Source: a virus. From it: a DNA stretch of 33,045 nt. Numbering within the stretch: position 1 is the first letter of the stretch; each line of letters starts with the position of its first letter. The position numbers and the translations under genes are program-made. Shown here piece after piece: positions 1 through 9,020 of the stretch. The stretch lies in IMG/VR virus record IMGVR_UViG_3300042566_000771, positions 1 to 33,045 of that record; one strand, given 5' to 3'. Under the pieces are notes generated by a model. It did not search any database. It saw nothing but the letters and a program-made list of their open reading frames with translations, and was not told the origin of the DNA.

Positions 1-1
1 G

Positions 2-325
2 ATGCTGAAGAAGTCGGAACTGCGTCAGGCTTACTTGACCGGTGACGCTGCTTCGCCACTCCGCAACGGTAAGGTTGGTCAGGTTGACCGCTTCACCATC
101 TATCAGTCGAACTTGCTTTCGATTGGTACCGGTGGCGACGCTAACAAGACGTTCTGTCTTGCTGGTCACCCTAAAGCTACCTGCTTCGCTTCGCAGTTCG
201 TGAAGACCGAAACAGTTCGCTTGACCGACACGTTCGGCGACGGCATTCGCGGTCTGAAGGTTTACGGTTACAAGGTCGTTGTTCCTAACGCCCTCGTCAC
301 CTTGAAGCTGAAGACTGGAGCCTAA
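2..325 (+). CDS. Major capsid protein, C-terminal part (5' end outside window)
   Basis: The reading frame is open to the left edge, so the first visible Met is probably internal and the gene begins upstream. About 107 residues are visible. They include a segment reading like the P-domain end of HK97-fold coat proteins of podoviruses: a VDRFTIYQSNLL strand, a GHPKATCFA segment, then FGDGIRGLKVYGYKVVVPNAL near the end. The role as coat subunit is inferred from this pattern, from its place just before head-tail connector genes, and from the strong terminator that follows directly, as is common after coat genes. It could be another abundant head protein; identity is fairly but not fully certain. 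Confidence 0.65.
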   Translation: MLKKSELRQAYLTGDAASPLRNGKVGQVDRFTIYQSNLLSIGTGGDANKTFCLAGHPKATCFASQFVKTETVRLTDTFGDGIRGLKVYGYKVVVPNALVTLKLKTGA

Positions 326-332
326 TAGATTG

Positions 333-364
333 GGGGCGGGGGAAACCTCGCCCCTTCTCTTCTT
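333..364 (+). terminator. Rho-independent terminator after the capsid gene
   Basis: A 9-bp GC stem (333-341 with 346-354, one G-T pair) closes a GAAA tetraloop and is followed by the pyrimidine tract TTCTCTTCTT. It starts eight bases after the capsid stop codon. It would partly separate coat expression from the downstream tail genes. Confidence 0.85.
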
Positions 365-414
365 AGATGAGGGCATGCACTGTGCCTTCTGCTAAACAGA
401 GAACGAGGGATACC

Positions 415-684
415 GTGGAAAAAGCAATTGAAGATATGAGCAAAGACGAGCTCGACATCTACGCACGAGACAAGTTCGGCGTGGAACTTGATAAGCGTCG
501 CCGCATCGAGGATCTCGTTGAGCATGTGAAGACGCTCGTAAACAACAAGGGTAAGGTTGTTGAGGCAGTTGCCAAGGCTGAGCGTAAACCAAAAATCGTG
601 CGTCATTTAAAAACGGGTGTGGAATGGTTCTGGAGTCCTCTATATAAGGGCAATCCAGACCTTGAAGTTATCGAGTGGGAATAA
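415..684 (+). CDS. Small head/connector-region protein with LEM/HeH-like helix motif
   Basis: About 89 residues. I chose the GTG at 415 because a GAGGGA Shine-Dalgarno lies six bases upstream; the in-frame ATG at 367 has no such site and sits directly behind the terminator. The N-terminal half (KDELDIYARDKFGVELDKRRR then IEDLVEHV) has the helix-extension-helix character of short LEM/HeH/SAP-like segments common in small phage head proteins. The C-terminal half is basic then aromatic (VEWFWSPLYKGNP). The gene lies between the coat terminator and the adaptor gene. Function is unknown; a capsid-associated or connector accessory role is only inferred from position. Confidence 0.7.
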   Translation: MEKAIEDMSKDELDIYARDKFGVELDKRRRIEDLVEHVKTLVNNKGKVVEAVAKAERKPKIVRHLKTGVEWFWSPLYKGNPDLEVIEWE

Positions 685-689
685 ACTAA

Positions 690-1361
690 ATGCCGACGAC
701 CAAAGCTGTTGATCTAATCAGTCGAGTTAGCATCACACTCCAAGATCCGACGTTTGTGCGTTGGACTCAGGGTGAGCTGCTGAACTACCTCAACGATGCC
801 CAGCGGCAGGTCGTCTTGTTTCGTCCAGACGCGAAGGCGGTAAACGCTCCGTTTACATGCACTAATACCGCAAAGCAGACACTGCCTGCGGAAGGTCTTC
901 GCCTTATCAATGTCTTAAGGAACACTGGCGGTCGAGCAGTTACCAAGGTCGACCGCAGTATTCTCGATGTGCAGCTTCCAACGTGGTACGAGACCGCAGC
1001 TCTTGCTGACGGCGTGAAGCACTACGTGTACGACGCTCTTGACCCAAAGAACTTCTACGTCTTTCCAAAGCCAGCAAACTTGCACCAGATCGACATCGTG
1101 TATGCGATATCACCAGTTGATATCGTAATCGCGAACTACACCACTGATGTGCAGGTAATCGGCATCGACGACATCTACGCCAATGCGTTGATGGACTACA
1201 TGATGTACCGCGCCTACCAGAAGGACAGCGAGTTCGCCAATCTCAACCGCGCTGGTGTGTACTATCAAGCGTTCACGACGTCTCTGGGTATCAAGTCGCA
1301 GGCTGATGGCGGCTTACTCGAAAGCATGGTCTCGCAGCAGCCACGGCGTACCGCCCAGTGA
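690..1361 (+). CDS. Phage adaptor / head-tail connector-like protein
   Basis: 223 residues starting at an ATG five bases after the previous stop. The N-terminus (AVDLISRVSITLQDPTFVRWT, then ELLNYLNDAQR) is typical of the phage adaptor family found in podoviruses, where helices I-II are followed by a beta-rich domain. Later segments such as VYDALDPKNFYVFPKP and a final helical block (DDIYANALMDYMMYRAYQKDSEF) match that family by eye. Such proteins sit between portal and tail tube. The stop codon overlaps the GTG start of the next gene (GTGA), so the two are probably translationally coupled. Family placement is by recognition only. Confidence 0.7.
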   Translation: MPTTKAVDLISRVSITLQDPTFVRWTQGELLNYLNDAQRQVVLFRPDAKAVNAPFTCTNTAKQTLPAEGLRLINVLRNTGGRAVTKVDRSILDVQLPTWYETAALADGVKHYVYDALDPKNFYVFPKPANLHQIDIVYAISPVDIVIANYTTDVQVIGIDDIYANALMDYMMYRAYQKDSEFANLNRAGVYYQAFTTSLGIKSQADGGLLESMVSQQPRRTAQ

Positions 1362-1978
1362 GGTACAGCGACCTCTTCGTCTACGTCCTGAGTGAGGCTC
1401 CGTCCTGCCCTGAGTTCACCGCTGAAAGGGCTATCAGGGACACTTGCATCGACTTCTGCGCACGCACCGACTTATATCGTGCGGAGCCACAGACGCTCGT
1501 TATCTCAAGGGGCGTAACTGACTACGAGATCGATGCGCCTACCGGCACTGAACCGAACCATGTGAAGGCGATCATGCTTGATGGTCGTGCTCTCGAGTCG
1601 GTTCCTTATGAAGATGCCTTCATGAAGATCGAGCTGTCGGACTTCGGAGCGCCTACATACTTCTCGCAATACGACAACCGCACTGTCCTAGTAGGGCCAA
1701 AGCCAGAGGGCAGGGTAAGTCTAAAGGTTCTGTACACGCTGAAGCCTACACAGACCTCCACAACGATTCCAGACACCATTGGCCTCGAGCATCGTGAGAC
1801 GCTGGTGGCTGGAGCTTTGTTCCGCCTGCAGATGATGTCTGGTCAACCTTGGATGGATGGTGCTGCTGCTGGTGCCAACCGACAGCTTTACGAGCGTGGC
1901 ATTGCTGCGGCTATGCGGCAGGCCAAGTACGGTCATGGTGGAGCAGCCCTCACTGTGAAATCAAGAGAGTTCATCTAA
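1358..1978 (+). CDS. Second adaptor / tail-tube-A-like protein
   Basis: 206 residues from a GTG start that overlaps the preceding stop by four bases. It begins RYSDLFVYVLSEAPSCPEF, then has helices (AERAIRDTCIDFCARTDLYR), a beta-rich centre (YEIDAPTGTEPNHVKAIMLDG, VGPKPEGRVSLKVLYTLKP) and a closing helix pair with RETLVAGALFRLQMM. This helix-beta-helix layout and the neighbour suggest a head-tail adaptor or tail tubular A-type ring protein. Its stop overlaps the next start (TAATG). The exact ring it forms cannot be decided from sequence. Confidence 0.65.
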   Translation: MRYSDLFVYVLSEAPSCPEFTAERAIRDTCIDFCARTDLYRAEPQTLVISRGVTDYEIDAPTGTEPNHVKAIMLDGRALESVPYEDAFMKIELSDFGAPTYFSQYDNRTVLVGPKPEGRVSLKVLYTLKPTQTSTTIPDTIGLEHRETLVAGALFRLQMMSGQPWMDGAAAGANRQLYERGIAAAMRQAKYGHGGAALTVKSREFI

Positions 1979-2352
1979 TGGCGTATTCAGAGACCATATA
2001 CCTTGTTCAGGGCGACACACTGCCACAGCTCAAGATCACTGTGCGTGATCGCAATGAGGCCGCTGCCGGTAAAGTACTAGACCCAGAGGATCAGTCCACT
2101 TGGGCGCTAGTTAACCTTACTGGCAGCACTGTTCGTATGCGCATACGCGAGGTCGGTGGTTCCTCAGTAAAGGCAACGCTTGTCGGTAACAATACAAACC
2201 CACTGATTGGTGAGGTGGTGTTTTTGTTCGATGCATCTACGCTCGACACTGCTGGTGTATTTGAAGGCGAGATCGAATACACCTCGCAAACAGGTGGCAT
2301 ACAGACCGTATACGAGCTGATTAAGCTTCAGGTGCGCGAGCAGTTCTCTTAA
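1978..2352 (+). CDS. BppU-like small tail/baseplate protein
   Basis: 124 residues. It opens with IYLVQGDTLPQLKITVRDRN, contains DLTGSTVRMRIRE-type beta strands (seen here as VNLTGSTVRMRIREVGG), and closes with VFEGEIEYTSQTGGIQTVYELIKLQV. This is the pattern of the short phage beta-sandwich related to the N-terminal part of baseplate upper proteins (BppU). The ATG overlaps the previous stop by one base. Likely a structural component near the fibre attachment point; the precise partner is unknown. Confidence 0.65.
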   Translation: MAYSETIYLVQGDTLPQLKITVRDRNEAAAGKVLDPEDQSTWALVNLTGSTVRMRIREVGGSSVKATLVGNNTNPLIGEVVFLFDASTLDTAGVFEGEIEYTSQTGGIQTVYELIKLQVREQFS

Positions 2353-2362
2353 GGAGTAACCA

Positions 2363-3568
2363 ATGGCAGATGCCGGTGAAACTGACAGTGTTGATGCCGT
2401 CCGGATGGCGGCAACGCTCAAGTATTCAGAGCCGTCAGCCGCTACGGAGTACGTTGAACTTAAAGCAGAAACACGCTACACACTACTAGCGTCTGCAAGT
2501 AAGTATGTGACCCTAGCGACGCAGAGCGCTTATGTTCGTCTCTCTTCTGTCCTGTCATACATCGATATAAAAGCTATTGCTCAGCTTGGTGATTGGCTTG
2601 TCTTTCGCGTCTTTACTGAGGCAACGCAGGTTCTTGATCAAGTCTTGCGCTTATTTGGCAAGAGTTTGTCTGATAATGCCTCGGCAAGTGACGCTGCCCA
2701 AAAATCGTTCAGCACTAGGCGTAGTGACGCAGCAACTGCCACCGACACTATGTCCCGCCAGTCAGGCAAGGTGTTAGCGGACAGCGCAACCGGCGCAGAC
2801 GCAGCAAGGAAGACTACCAGCAAGATCCGGACAGAAGCTCTATCTGCTTCCGACTTCTCAATCAAATCACTTGGGAAGGCGAGTAGCGAAGCGCTGTCAG
2901 CTACTGACGTCCTGCTTAAGACACTAGCATTCTCGAGATCTCTGTCTGAGTCACCGCGTGCGACAGACATTGCGGCAAAGACGTTTGGCAGAGGGTTGAC
3001 AGATACAACCTCTACTACAGATCTTGCCAGCAAAGGATTCAGCAAAGGGCTAAGCGATTCCTTTTCTACCGCTGATGTCGTCGTGCGATTGGCGGGTAAA
3101 GGCCTGAGCGACATCGCTGCGACGGTGGACTCTAGAGAACTTAGCTTGGGCAAGTCTCTGACCGACATTGGTCTGTCGGCAGATCTGGCTGAAAAGACAT
3201 TTTCAAGGTCTACATCAGATGCTGTGGCGGCTAGTGATGTTCGCACGCGATCCTTTGGAAAGGCGCTGGAAGACACTGCTTACGCAACAGATGACGTTAA
3301 CGGCGCTTCTGCGGACGACGATCAGACAATTCAGTTCTTCAAATCACTGTCGCACGCAGTTTTTTCCACCGACATCATCTCGATTGTATCGAGCTACTCT
3401 AGAGTGTATAGCGATGCAGCTTATGCTTCTGAAGCGTCGGCAAAATTATTCGGTAAATCGCGTGTAGATCAGGCGGTGACATCTGACTCTGGCTTTGTTA
3501 AAAGCCAAGGGTACTGCGATATCGATTACTTCATGGAGGATTACGTGGGCGCTACAAGAACATTCTGA
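2363..3568 (+). CDS. Repeat protein of the tail region (9-residue and 18-residue repeats)
   Basis: 401 residues with a clear AAGGAG ribosome site eight bases before the ATG. Two repeat systems are visible. Residues 30-74 are five consecutive 9-residue units beginning Y-V/T/I (YVELKAETR, YTLLASASK, YVTLATQSA, YVRLSSVLS, YIDIKAIAQ). Residues 98 to about 385 contain roughly fifteen degenerate units of 17-20 residues with the pattern F-G/S-K/R-x-L-S/T-D/E then x-x-x-A/S-T/S-D, ending in a basic residue (for example FGKGLSD-like and SATD-like halves). No enzyme motif is seen. Position between a baseplate-like gene and fibre genes suggests an elongated virion or fibre-linking protein; this is inference. 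Confidence 0.7.
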   Translation: MADAGETDSVDAVRMAATLKYSEPSAATEYVELKAETRYTLLASASKYVTLATQSAYVRLSSVLSYIDIKAIAQLGDWLVFRVFTEATQVLDQVLRLFGKSLSDNASASDAAQKSFSTRRSDAATATDTMSRQSGKVLADSATGADAARKTTSKIRTEALSASDFSIKSLGKASSEALSATDVLLKTLAFSRSLSESPRATDIAAKTFGRGLTDTTSTTDLASKGFSKGLSDSFSTADVVVRLAGKGLSDIAATVDSRELSLGKSLTDIGLSADLAEKTFSRSTSDAVAASDVRTRSFGKALEDTAYATDDVNGASADDDQTIQFFKSLSHAVFSTDIISIVSSYSRVYSDAAYASEASAKLFGKSRVDQAVTSDSGFVKSQGYCDIDYFMEDYVGATRTF

Positions 3569-3576
3569 GGTTAAAC

Positions 3577-4026
3577 ATGAACACGAACGAAATGATCAAG
3601 GCCACTGGCCGACTGAATATCCAAGTCATCGGTCCTGATGGCATGATCAAAGATGAGCAGACCGTCGACAACTTGGTTGTCAGCGTTGGTCTGAACTTCA
3701 TCGCTAGCCGCATCCGCGACGCAAGTTCGACAGTGATGTCGCACATGGCTGTCGGATCTGGCACTGCTCCAGCAGCAAGTGGCAACACCGCCCTTGGCAC
3801 TGAGCTTGGTCGTGTTGCACTGACCTCTACCACCGCCACCAATAATGCCGTTGCATTTGTAGCTACGTTTGGCGCTGGTGTCGGCACTGGCGCAGTGACA
3901 GAAGCTGGTCTCTTCAACGCATCGACGGCTGGCACAATGCTTTGCCGCACAGTATTTGGCGTTGTAAACAAAGAGGCTGCAGACACGATGTCGATCACTT
4001 GGACTGTGACCATCGGCGCTGCGTAA
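3577..4026 (+). CDS. Conserved tail-associated structural protein
   Basis: 149 residues, ATG preceded by TGAGG. The middle resembles a small domain recurring next to podovirus and siphovirus fibres: DNLVVSVGLNFIASRIRDASS followed by MSHMAVGSGTAPAASGNTALGTE and a hydrophobic beta-rich end (SITWTVTIGA). No catalytic residues are evident. It sits directly upstream of the large fibre gene, with which it shares spacing and direction, so a role in fibre or tail-tip structure is likely but not demonstrated. Confidence 0.65.
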   Translation: MNTNEMIKATGRLNIQVIGPDGMIKDEQTVDNLVVSVGLNFIASRIRDASSTVMSHMAVGSGTAPAASGNTALGTELGRVALTSTTATNNAVAFVATFGAGVGTGAVTEAGLFNASTAGTMLCRTVFGVVNKEAADTMSITWTVTIGAA

Positions 4027-4047
4027 TTTTTCTGAGGCGAGTTAAAG

Positions 4048-7000
4048 ATGGCAACTATTGTTACGCGGTCCGGAAAAGGCTCGCCTCTTACCAATGCTGA
4101 AGTTGATGGCAACTTCACGAATCTGAATACGGAGCTGGGGACAAAGGTTGATGCCTCGTCTCTGGCTACCGTAGCTACCACTGGCGCGTATGCGGACCTT
4201 ACCGGTAAGCCAGCGCTTGGCACAGTTGCTGCGCAAAGTGCAGATGATGTCGCGATTACTGGCGGCGAAATTACCGGCACAACGATGGATAGCATTAGCA
4301 ACCACGTTGGTGCTGACCATATCCACTACAAGGTCAAGGCAAATGAAGTCCTAGCCAAGGGCAATGTGGTTAAGGTTGTCGGCTATAACGCTGGCGAAAA
4401 TGCCTTTGAAGTCGCCAAGGTAACTTCGGCAAGCGACATCGCTGTCGGCGTTGTCTACCAGCCGCTCGTCAGTGGCGCTCTTGGTGCGATCATCAACACC
4501 GGCCTCTTGGAAGGCGTCGACACCTCGGCGTTCAGCGTCGGCACAGTGTTGTACCCAAACACGTCTGGCGGCTTTACCAGCACTAAGCCAACGACGGGCC
4601 GCTATCAGGCATTAGCTTTTGTTGTGCGCTCAAACGCCAACAACGGCACAATCCTGATCGAAGCGTCTGAGCCGCAAGCGACGAGCTTGAGCCAGTTCAC
4701 AAACGACAGCGGCTACATCACTGGCATTACATCTGGCAACGTCACCACAGCCCTTGGCTACACGCCAGCAAACATATCTGGCCCAACCTTTAGCAATGGC
4801 ATAACCGTCAATAACGGCGACAATCAGGTTCAGATTGCTTTTGATGGAAACCTTGAAATTGTTCGGGCTGATGGCAATGGTTATATTGATTTTAAAAATA
4901 CCATTGGCGAAGATTACGATAGCCGCATTCAGCAAATAGGCTCTGGCTTCGCAATGACGGGAACAGTTTCGGCTGGCGATGAGTTTCGCGCACCGATTTT
5001 CCGCGATACACCTAACACTGCATATTTTATCGACCCCGCTGGCACATCAAACATAAGCGGCTTAACACTAGATGGCACATTAGCTGGTGTAACAGGGCGT
5101 TTTGCCAAAAACCAAACCGCTGGAAACTACACCACGGCTGCGCTGTGGACTGAAAGCTATGGGAACACGGCAACTGGCATTGCATTCCACATTAGCGGTG
5201 TAGTCGGCAAATTCCTTGAAATGCGAACTGACGGCATTCTTTATTGGCAAGGAATTCTGAACGCTGATGGCGAACTTCGTGCGCCAATCTTTCGCGATAT
5301 GGACAACAGTGCATATTATGTAGACCCTACTGGCACATCAAACCTTAACAAGTTGACCGCAAGCAATCGATCAATGGTTGGTAACGCAAGCATATTTATG
5401 GATAGCTTGGACGCCAACACATACTATCCAGTTACCATACCTGTGCCTGTTGCACGGCAAACAACGCTTCGCATTGAAAACGCGCTCAATTCGAACGCGC
5501 CGTCATGGTCTACGCATCCATCGGGCTTTTCTTGTTATATCGAATGGACAACTAACGGTCTTGGCTGGGGAACAATTGGCATATCAAGGCGCGTAACTGA
5601 TTGGCGTGAACAATTCAACACCGTTCAGATTGTCGGTGGCATTGACCAGATGACGTTCAGCAGCCAAGAAGTCATTTGGCTTCGCGGTGGCGCTAATTAC
5701 TTTTTCTCCGCCGACTGCGATGTAACGCCTACTGTTCGAACGACCTCATACACATTGAATGGGCAAACTGTTGCTCCGCGCTCATCTCCTTACAACGACC
5801 CTTGGGAAACTGCTCAGGGCAAGATGTCTTACGGGACATTCCAAGCTAATGTTCGCGTTACCGCTGGCACGGATATCCGCGCACCAATCTTTTATGATAG
5901 CCCCAACACTGCGTTTTACGTTGATCCTTCGGAAACATCGCAGCTAAAAACAGTCGAAGCTTCTGGCGGCATCGGTTTCCGCACGTTTTCTAACGGTTCC
6001 GCCAGTATCAACAGCCAGTTTTATTTTGCCAATGCTGCAAACAGCCGTGCGTGGAACTGGCAGCTTGACGAAAACAATGACGCTGCATTGTGGAACTATG
6101 AAGGTTCTTCGTGGAACAAACGCTTTACGTTTACCGCTGGTTCTAATTTTACCGCTGGCGGTATTGTGACGGCCAACGTCGATATTCGCGCACCTATTTT
6201 TCGCGATAGCGTTAATCCAGCCTATTACCTTGACCCAGATAGCAGTTCTGTTTTGGGTGGCGTTTATTCTAACGGACAAGTCCGTGCTACTGGCTGGTGG
6301 GGTTCGCAATCTGCCAGTGCAACAGGGCTTGGTGTTGAGATAGGACAAAACGGTGGGCGCAGTTATGTTCTGTCCTACAACCGCGACATTGCTAACTATG
6401 GGCCAATGTCGTTTGAGGCTACCGACTTTACTTTTACGGGAGTTGGCGGCGGGTTTATTCAAGTCAACACCAGTGTCCGCGCACCCATTTTTTATGATAC
6501 GCCAAACACTGCATTTTACCTCAACCCAGCCGAAACATCTGTTTTAAGCGCCCTTAATGTTAATGGCAGTGCTGTATATCGCAGCGATTGGACAACTCGC
6601 TTTCAATCTGGCAGCGACTTCGTTGACGGCACATTGGTCACAACCGACATTCCTGCGACAGCGTGGGCTGGTGACAGCTTTGTCATTGAGATCACTGGCA
6701 AGACCTACGACCAGAACAACCCACCAGTTAAGGTGGTGGCGCAAGGCTATTTGTATAACGACACCATCATCAACTACAGCGGCATCTCGTATGCAGGAAA
6801 CTTCGCGTCCTACATAAAGGTCTTTGAAGAAGGTGGCGTTCTGAAGTTCTGGTGGCCGCGTATAAGCTACTGGAACTCATTTAACGTGAACGTGATGGGC
6901 ATGGATGGCCCAAGCAACAACACGATCACGCGCAATCGCGTTACGGCTATCAGCAACTCGACTGAGCCTACTGGAACCAAGAAGCAGCAGATCAACCTTA

Positions 7001-9009
7001 CAAAGACGCTGAAGACGGGTGATGCCGCAGGATCAATCAGCGGTTTCAATAACCCTACAACAGCGCCTACCGCAAACACGATTGTTTATCGTGATGGAAT
7101 TGGTGACATTGCCGCCCGTGAAATCATCCTTAGTTCGGGTCTTTCGACCGCCACGCCTACTGTTTTGGTTTCGATGTTTCCAACCACGAACCAGATGGTT
7201 CGCACAACGCCAACGGCTGTTGCGGCGGCAATACAGGGCGCAGCTTCTGGCACTTGGAATATAAGGTCGGCTGACCTTAACCAAGCACGATACGCAAACA
7301 CTGACTTTAATACGCTTGGGGCAACACCCGAAGTGTTTAGGGCTTATTCAAATTACATTCCTTCTGGTGGCTCATACAATCAGCCGCCAAACGGCGCTGG
7401 TGACTACAAGGTTATTCAGTGGGGCGGTATAGAGGGCGTTGCAGGAAACTGGGGCGGTCAAATTGTCCAAAACTTCTACGATGACCGTATGTGGTTCCGC
7501 AGAAGCTTTGGCACTACATGGCAAGCATGGCGTGAATTTATCCATGACGGCAATTACACCAACTACGCAATGCCAACGGGTTCATTGGCTACCAATACCG
7601 TTGAGGTTCGCGCACCTATCTTCCGTGACAACATTAACACTGGTTATTTTATTGACCCTGACGGCAATTCAAACCTTAGCCAATTGATGACAACGGGTGC
7701 TGTAGTTATTGGCGGCAACTTTACGAACAATGGCTACAATTCCGTAGGAAGCACTCGCCTTTTATTCGGCGGCGGTAATGAACCCGATACCTATTTCATA
7801 GGCACAAACCTTGAAAACTATGGCGGGAATTACACCAAGCTAGATTTGCGGTGGCACACTGGCATCCGCATGGGGGCAAGGCCAAACTACGGCGGCATAC
7901 GTTTCTATAATGATGAAACCCTCGCAACGCAGATTTTTGCAATAGGCAAGGATGGTAGTTACGCACAAGCAAACCAAAGTATGCGTGCGCCTATCTTTCA
8001 AGATTTAGACAACACTGCTTATTTTATAAATCCAAACGACAGTCAATCTATCCGCACAGTAGGAGATTGGAGAGCAGATAGCAGCGCGTGGACAGGTGAG
8101 TTTGCAGGTAAAATTCAATACCATGCTAACAATTGGTATTTTCAGGCCGCAAATCAGTGGGAGTTCCGCAGGTCGGATAGCGCAAACGCATTTTCTGTAT
8201 CTCAGGCAGGTGTAGTGATTGCCCTTGGCGATATGCGTGCGCCAATATTTTACGATAGCCCCAACACTGGCTTCTTCGTTGACCCTTCATCTACGTCCAA
8301 CATAAGCGGATTGTCTGTTGGTAACCGCATAACTGGAAGCATCAGCGGTGACGCACAGCGACTATTTAACCACACAGGCGCAAACAACGATGGCCTTCAA
8401 TTCTGGAACACCGTAGGCAATTCAACGCTCAATCCAAACACGGGTTGGCACTATGCCCTTCGTTTGGCGCATGGTGACGCTGATACATACTACAACGCAA
8501 CTTTGGCTGTCGATTTTTTCGCAGACAATGTTTACCTTCGTCGCAAGACGGGTGGAAGTGACCAACCGTGGAAGCGGTTTGCGCTTTACGATAATGTTTA
8601 CGAAGCTATTTTTTACGCAAGCTCTTTTAGCGATGCAAACAACACTGCCTTTTATCTCGACCCCAACAGCACAGGCACATCGCTTAACGTAGCGGGTTCA
8701 ATCGTAGCTGCTGGTAACGTCACTGCGTATTCCGACATCCGCATCAAAGCGAACGTCGAGACAATCCCAAGCGCATTGGACAAGCTTGACCAGATACGGG
8801 GCGTTACATACACCCGCACAGATCTCGATGACAAAGAGCAGCGTTACGCTGGTGTCATCGCACAAGAAATAGAGAAAGTTTTGCCAGAGGCTGTGCGCGA
8901 CCTTGGCAATATCAAAGCAGTCGATTACAACGCCACCATCGGCTTGTTAATTCAAGCTGTAAAAGAATTGCGCGACGAAGTAGAGGCGATGAAGTCTCGT
9001 TTACATTGA
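4048..9009 (+). CDS. Giant tail fibre/spike with C-terminal peptidase S74 chaperone
   Basis: 1,653 residues. The start (ATIVTRSGKGSPLTNAEVDG, NFTNLNTEL) is a common fibre N-terminus. Eight copies of a module with consensus RAPIF-x-D-x-x-N-T-A-Y-F-x-D-P, followed by T-S-x-L, begin at residues 314, 411, 611, 714, 811, 1188, 1313 and 1397; a ninth degenerate copy lies near 1519. Copies separate variable segments, suggesting interchangeable domains along the shaft. The C-terminus is an S74 intramolecular chaperone: Ser1562-Asp in the SDIRIK motif, the GVTYTR strand, YAGVIAQEIEKVLPEAV, and a final coiled helix. S74 domains trimerise fibres and cut themselves off before that Ser, which would release about 92 residues. 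Codon style in much of 4800-8650 is more AT-rich than flanking genes, hinting at exchange of receptor-binding modules. Confidence 0.88.
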   Translation: MATIVTRSGKGSPLTNAEVDGNFTNLNTELGTKVDASSLATVATTGAYADLTGKPALGTVAAQSADDVAITGGEITGTTMDSISNHVGADHIHYKVKANEVLAKGNVVKVVGYNAGENAFEVAKVTSASDIAVGVVYQPLVSGALGAIINTGLLEGVDTSAFSVGTVLYPNTSGGFTSTKPTTGRYQALAFVVRSNANNGTILIEASEPQATSLSQFTNDSGYITGITSGNVTTALGYTPANISGPTFSNGITVNNGDNQVQIAFDGNLEIVRADGNGYIDFKNTIGEDYDSRIQQIGSGFAMTGTVSAGDEFRAPIFRDTPNTAYFIDPAGTSNISGLTLDGTLAGVTGRFAKNQTAGNYTTAALWTESYGNTATGIAFHISGVVGKFLEMRTDGILYWQGILNADGELRAPIFRDMDNSAYYVDPTGTSNLNKLTASNRSMVGNASIFMDSLDANTYYPVTIPVPVARQTTLRIENALNSNAPSWSTHPSGFSCYIEWTTNGLGWGTIGISRRVTDWREQFNTVQIVGGIDQMTFSSQEVIWLRGGANYFFSADCDVTPTVRTTSYTLNGQTVAPRSSPYNDPWETAQGKMSYGTFQANVRVTAGTDIRAPIFYDSPNTAFYVDPSETSQLKTVEASGGIGFRTFSNGSASINSQFYFANAANSRAWNWQLDENNDAALWNYEGSSWNKRFTFTAGSNFTAGGIVTANVDIRAPIFRDSVNPAYYLDPDSSSVLGGVYSNGQVRATGWWGSQSASATGLGVEIGQNGGRSYVLSYNRDIANYGPMSFEATDFTFTGVGGGFIQVNTSVRAPIFYDTPNTAFYLNPAETSVLSALNVNGSAVYRSDWTTRFQSGSDFVDGTLVTTDIPATAWAGDSFVIEITGKTYDQNNPPVKVVAQGYLYNDTIINYSGISYAGNFASYIKVFEEGGVLKFWWPRISYWNSFNVNVMGMDGPSNNTITRNRVTAISNSTEPTGTKKQQINLTKTLKTGDAAGSISGFNNPTTAPTANTIVYRDGIGDIAAREIILSSGLSTATPTVLVSMFPTTNQMVRTTPTAVAAAIQGAASGTWNIRSADLNQARYANTDFNTLGATPEVFRAYSNYIPSGGSYNQPPNGAGDYKVIQWGGIEGVAGNWGGQIVQNFYDDRMWFRRSFGTTWQAWREFIHDGNYTNYAMPTGSLATNTVEVRAPIFRDNINTGYFIDPDGNSNLSQLMTTGAVVIGGNFTNNGYNSVGSTRLLFGGGNEPDTYFIGTNLENYGGNYTKLDLRWHTGIRMGARPNYGGIRFYNDETLATQIFAIGKDGSYAQANQSMRAPIFQDLDNTAYFINPNDSQSIRTVGDWRADSSAWTGEFAGKIQYHANNWYFQAANQWEFRRSDSANAFSVSQAGVVIALGDMRAPIFYDSPNTGFFVDPSSTSNISGLSVGNRITGSISGDAQRLFNHTGANNDGLQFWNTVGNSTLNPNTGWHYALRLAHGDADTYYNATLAVDFFADNVYLRRKTGGSDQPWKRFALYDNVYEAIFYASSFSDANNTAFYLDPNSTGTSLNVAGSIVAAGNVTAYSDIRIKANVETIPSALDKLDQIRGVTYTRTDLDDKEQRYAGVIAQEIEKVLPEAVRDLGNIKAVDYNATIGLLIQAVKELRDEVEAMKSRLH

Positions 9010-9020
9010 AGGACATTAGA

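Noticed and set aside
367-414. ATG at 367 as start of the small head gene
   Set aside because: No ribosome site and it abuts the terminator; GTG at 415 has GAGGGA at good spacing.
3552-4301. 249-residue minus-strand frame over the tail genes
   Set aside because: Val/Ala/Pro/Ser-rich antisense shadow spanning two convincing plus-strand genes.
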